This document shows, in pieces, positions 6,112 through 6,482 of a DNA stretch of 6,482 bases. The position numbers and the translations under genes are program-made. The stretch comes from Elusimicrobia bacterium HGW-Elusimicrobia-2 (lineage in GTDB: Bacteria > CG03). The first letter of the stretch is position 1. Every line of letters begins with the position of its first letter. The notes beneath the pieces are model-generated. The model was not told the origin of the DNA and made no database searches. It saw only the letters and a program-made list of their open reading frames with translations. The stretch is taken from assembly GCA_002841685.1 (NCBI GenBank), contig PHAM01000080.1, forward strand, positions 1 to 6,482, written 5' to 3'.

Positions 6112-6482
6112 TTAAACAATACCGGATTCTTTTTCTACGATTCCCATTGTTTTATCCAAAGTCTTGATAATAAAATCCGCATCTTCTTTATTAATGCAGA
6201 GAGGCGGCTTTATCCTTATAACATTTCCCGCCATAGCGCCCTTGCCTATAAACAGCCCACCGTCTTTACAGAGTTCCATCATCCTTAATGTTTCCGCCGC
6301 GGCCGGTTCTTTGGTCTTTCTATTTTTAACAAGTTCAATTCCAAGCATCAAGCCTTTACCGCGGATATCTCCGATGATCTTGTGTTTTTTCTGAAGTTCC
6401 TTTAAACCTTCTTTCAGCTGTTTGCCTATTACCTGGACATTCTTCCTGTATTCCCTTTTCTTGATCGTCTCTATCACAAGAC
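6112..6482 (-). CDS. Class III (PLP) aminotransferase, AGXT2-like, C-terminal part
   Basis: The gene is cut by the right edge of the window; about 123 C-terminal residues are visible, and the frame stays open to the edge. The GTG at 6477 is an internal valine, not a start. The visible part is the small C-terminal domain of the class III aminotransferase fold: GDIRGKGLMLGIELV, then GGLFIGKGAMAGNVIRI, PPLCI and EDADFI. The Arg in the VIRIKPPL segment matches the residue that binds the substrate carboxylate in this family. The GKG..GNV-RI-PPL pattern resembles alanine-glyoxylate aminotransferase 2 and beta-alanine/omega-amino acid transaminases. The PLP lysine lies outside the window. It ends 13 bp before the mmsA start, in the same operon. 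By context it probably deaminates beta-alanine or 3-aminoisobutyrate to the semialdehyde used by MmsA. The class is secure; the substrate is inferred. Confidence 0.9.
   Translation of the reverse strand, partial: LVIETIKKREYRKNVQVIGKQLKEGLKELQKKHKIIGDIRGKGLMLGIELVKNRKTKEPAAAETLRMMELCKDGGLFIGKGAMAGNVIRIKPPLCINKEDADFIIKTLDKTMGIVEKESGIV

Overview
This window is almost entirely read from the minus strand and falls into two blocks. The block at positions 2079-6482 is a tightly packed catabolic operon. In transcription order it holds the 3' part of a class III aminotransferase, an MmsA-type CoA-acylating semialdehyde dehydrogenase, and PreT and PreA, the two subunits of a split dihydropyrimidine dehydrogenase. 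Spacing is 13 bp, then 10 bp, then a 4-bp ATGA overlap, with a clear Shine-Dalgarno sequence before each complete gene. Together they fit the ends of the reductive pyrimidine pathway. PreTA reduces uracil or thymine, the aminotransferase converts beta-alanine (or 3-aminoisobutyrate) to the semialdehyde, and MmsA makes acetyl-CoA (or propionyl-CoA). The two middle enzymes, dihydropyrimidinase and beta-ureidopropionase, are not in this window and may lie upstream, beyond position 6482.

The block at about 1-2030 is more AT-rich and accessory in character. It holds a 346-residue protein joining a winged helix-turn-helix, a GHKL ATPase and a STAS-like DUF4325 domain, followed by a stand-alone Smr-domain protein and a small OB-fold protein. 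At the left edge a short plus-strand reading frame looks like the tail of an IS630-type transposase, which may have cut into the end of the OB-fold gene.

The most striking feature is non-coding. A 45-bp block with three copies of GGTTGACAAT (minus-strand reading) lies over the promoter of the HTH-ATPase gene. A second copy, 40/45 identical and with the same internal spacing, lies across that gene's stop codon, ahead of the Smr gene. The upstream copy makes a near-consensus sigma70-type promoter (TTGACA, 17 bp, CATAAT) whose predicted start falls at the ATG, so the transcript is probably leaderless. This suggests a self-contained autoregulated module, or a gene bounded by duplicated sequence.

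The organism is a bacterium. The low-to-moderate GC, lysine-rich proteins, reductive pyrimidine catabolism and FeS-rich enzymes fit an anaerobic, possibly uncultivated lineage. The phylum cannot be fixed from this sequence. No tRNA, rRNA or CRISPR array was seen, and no stretch over 300 bases lacks a gene.
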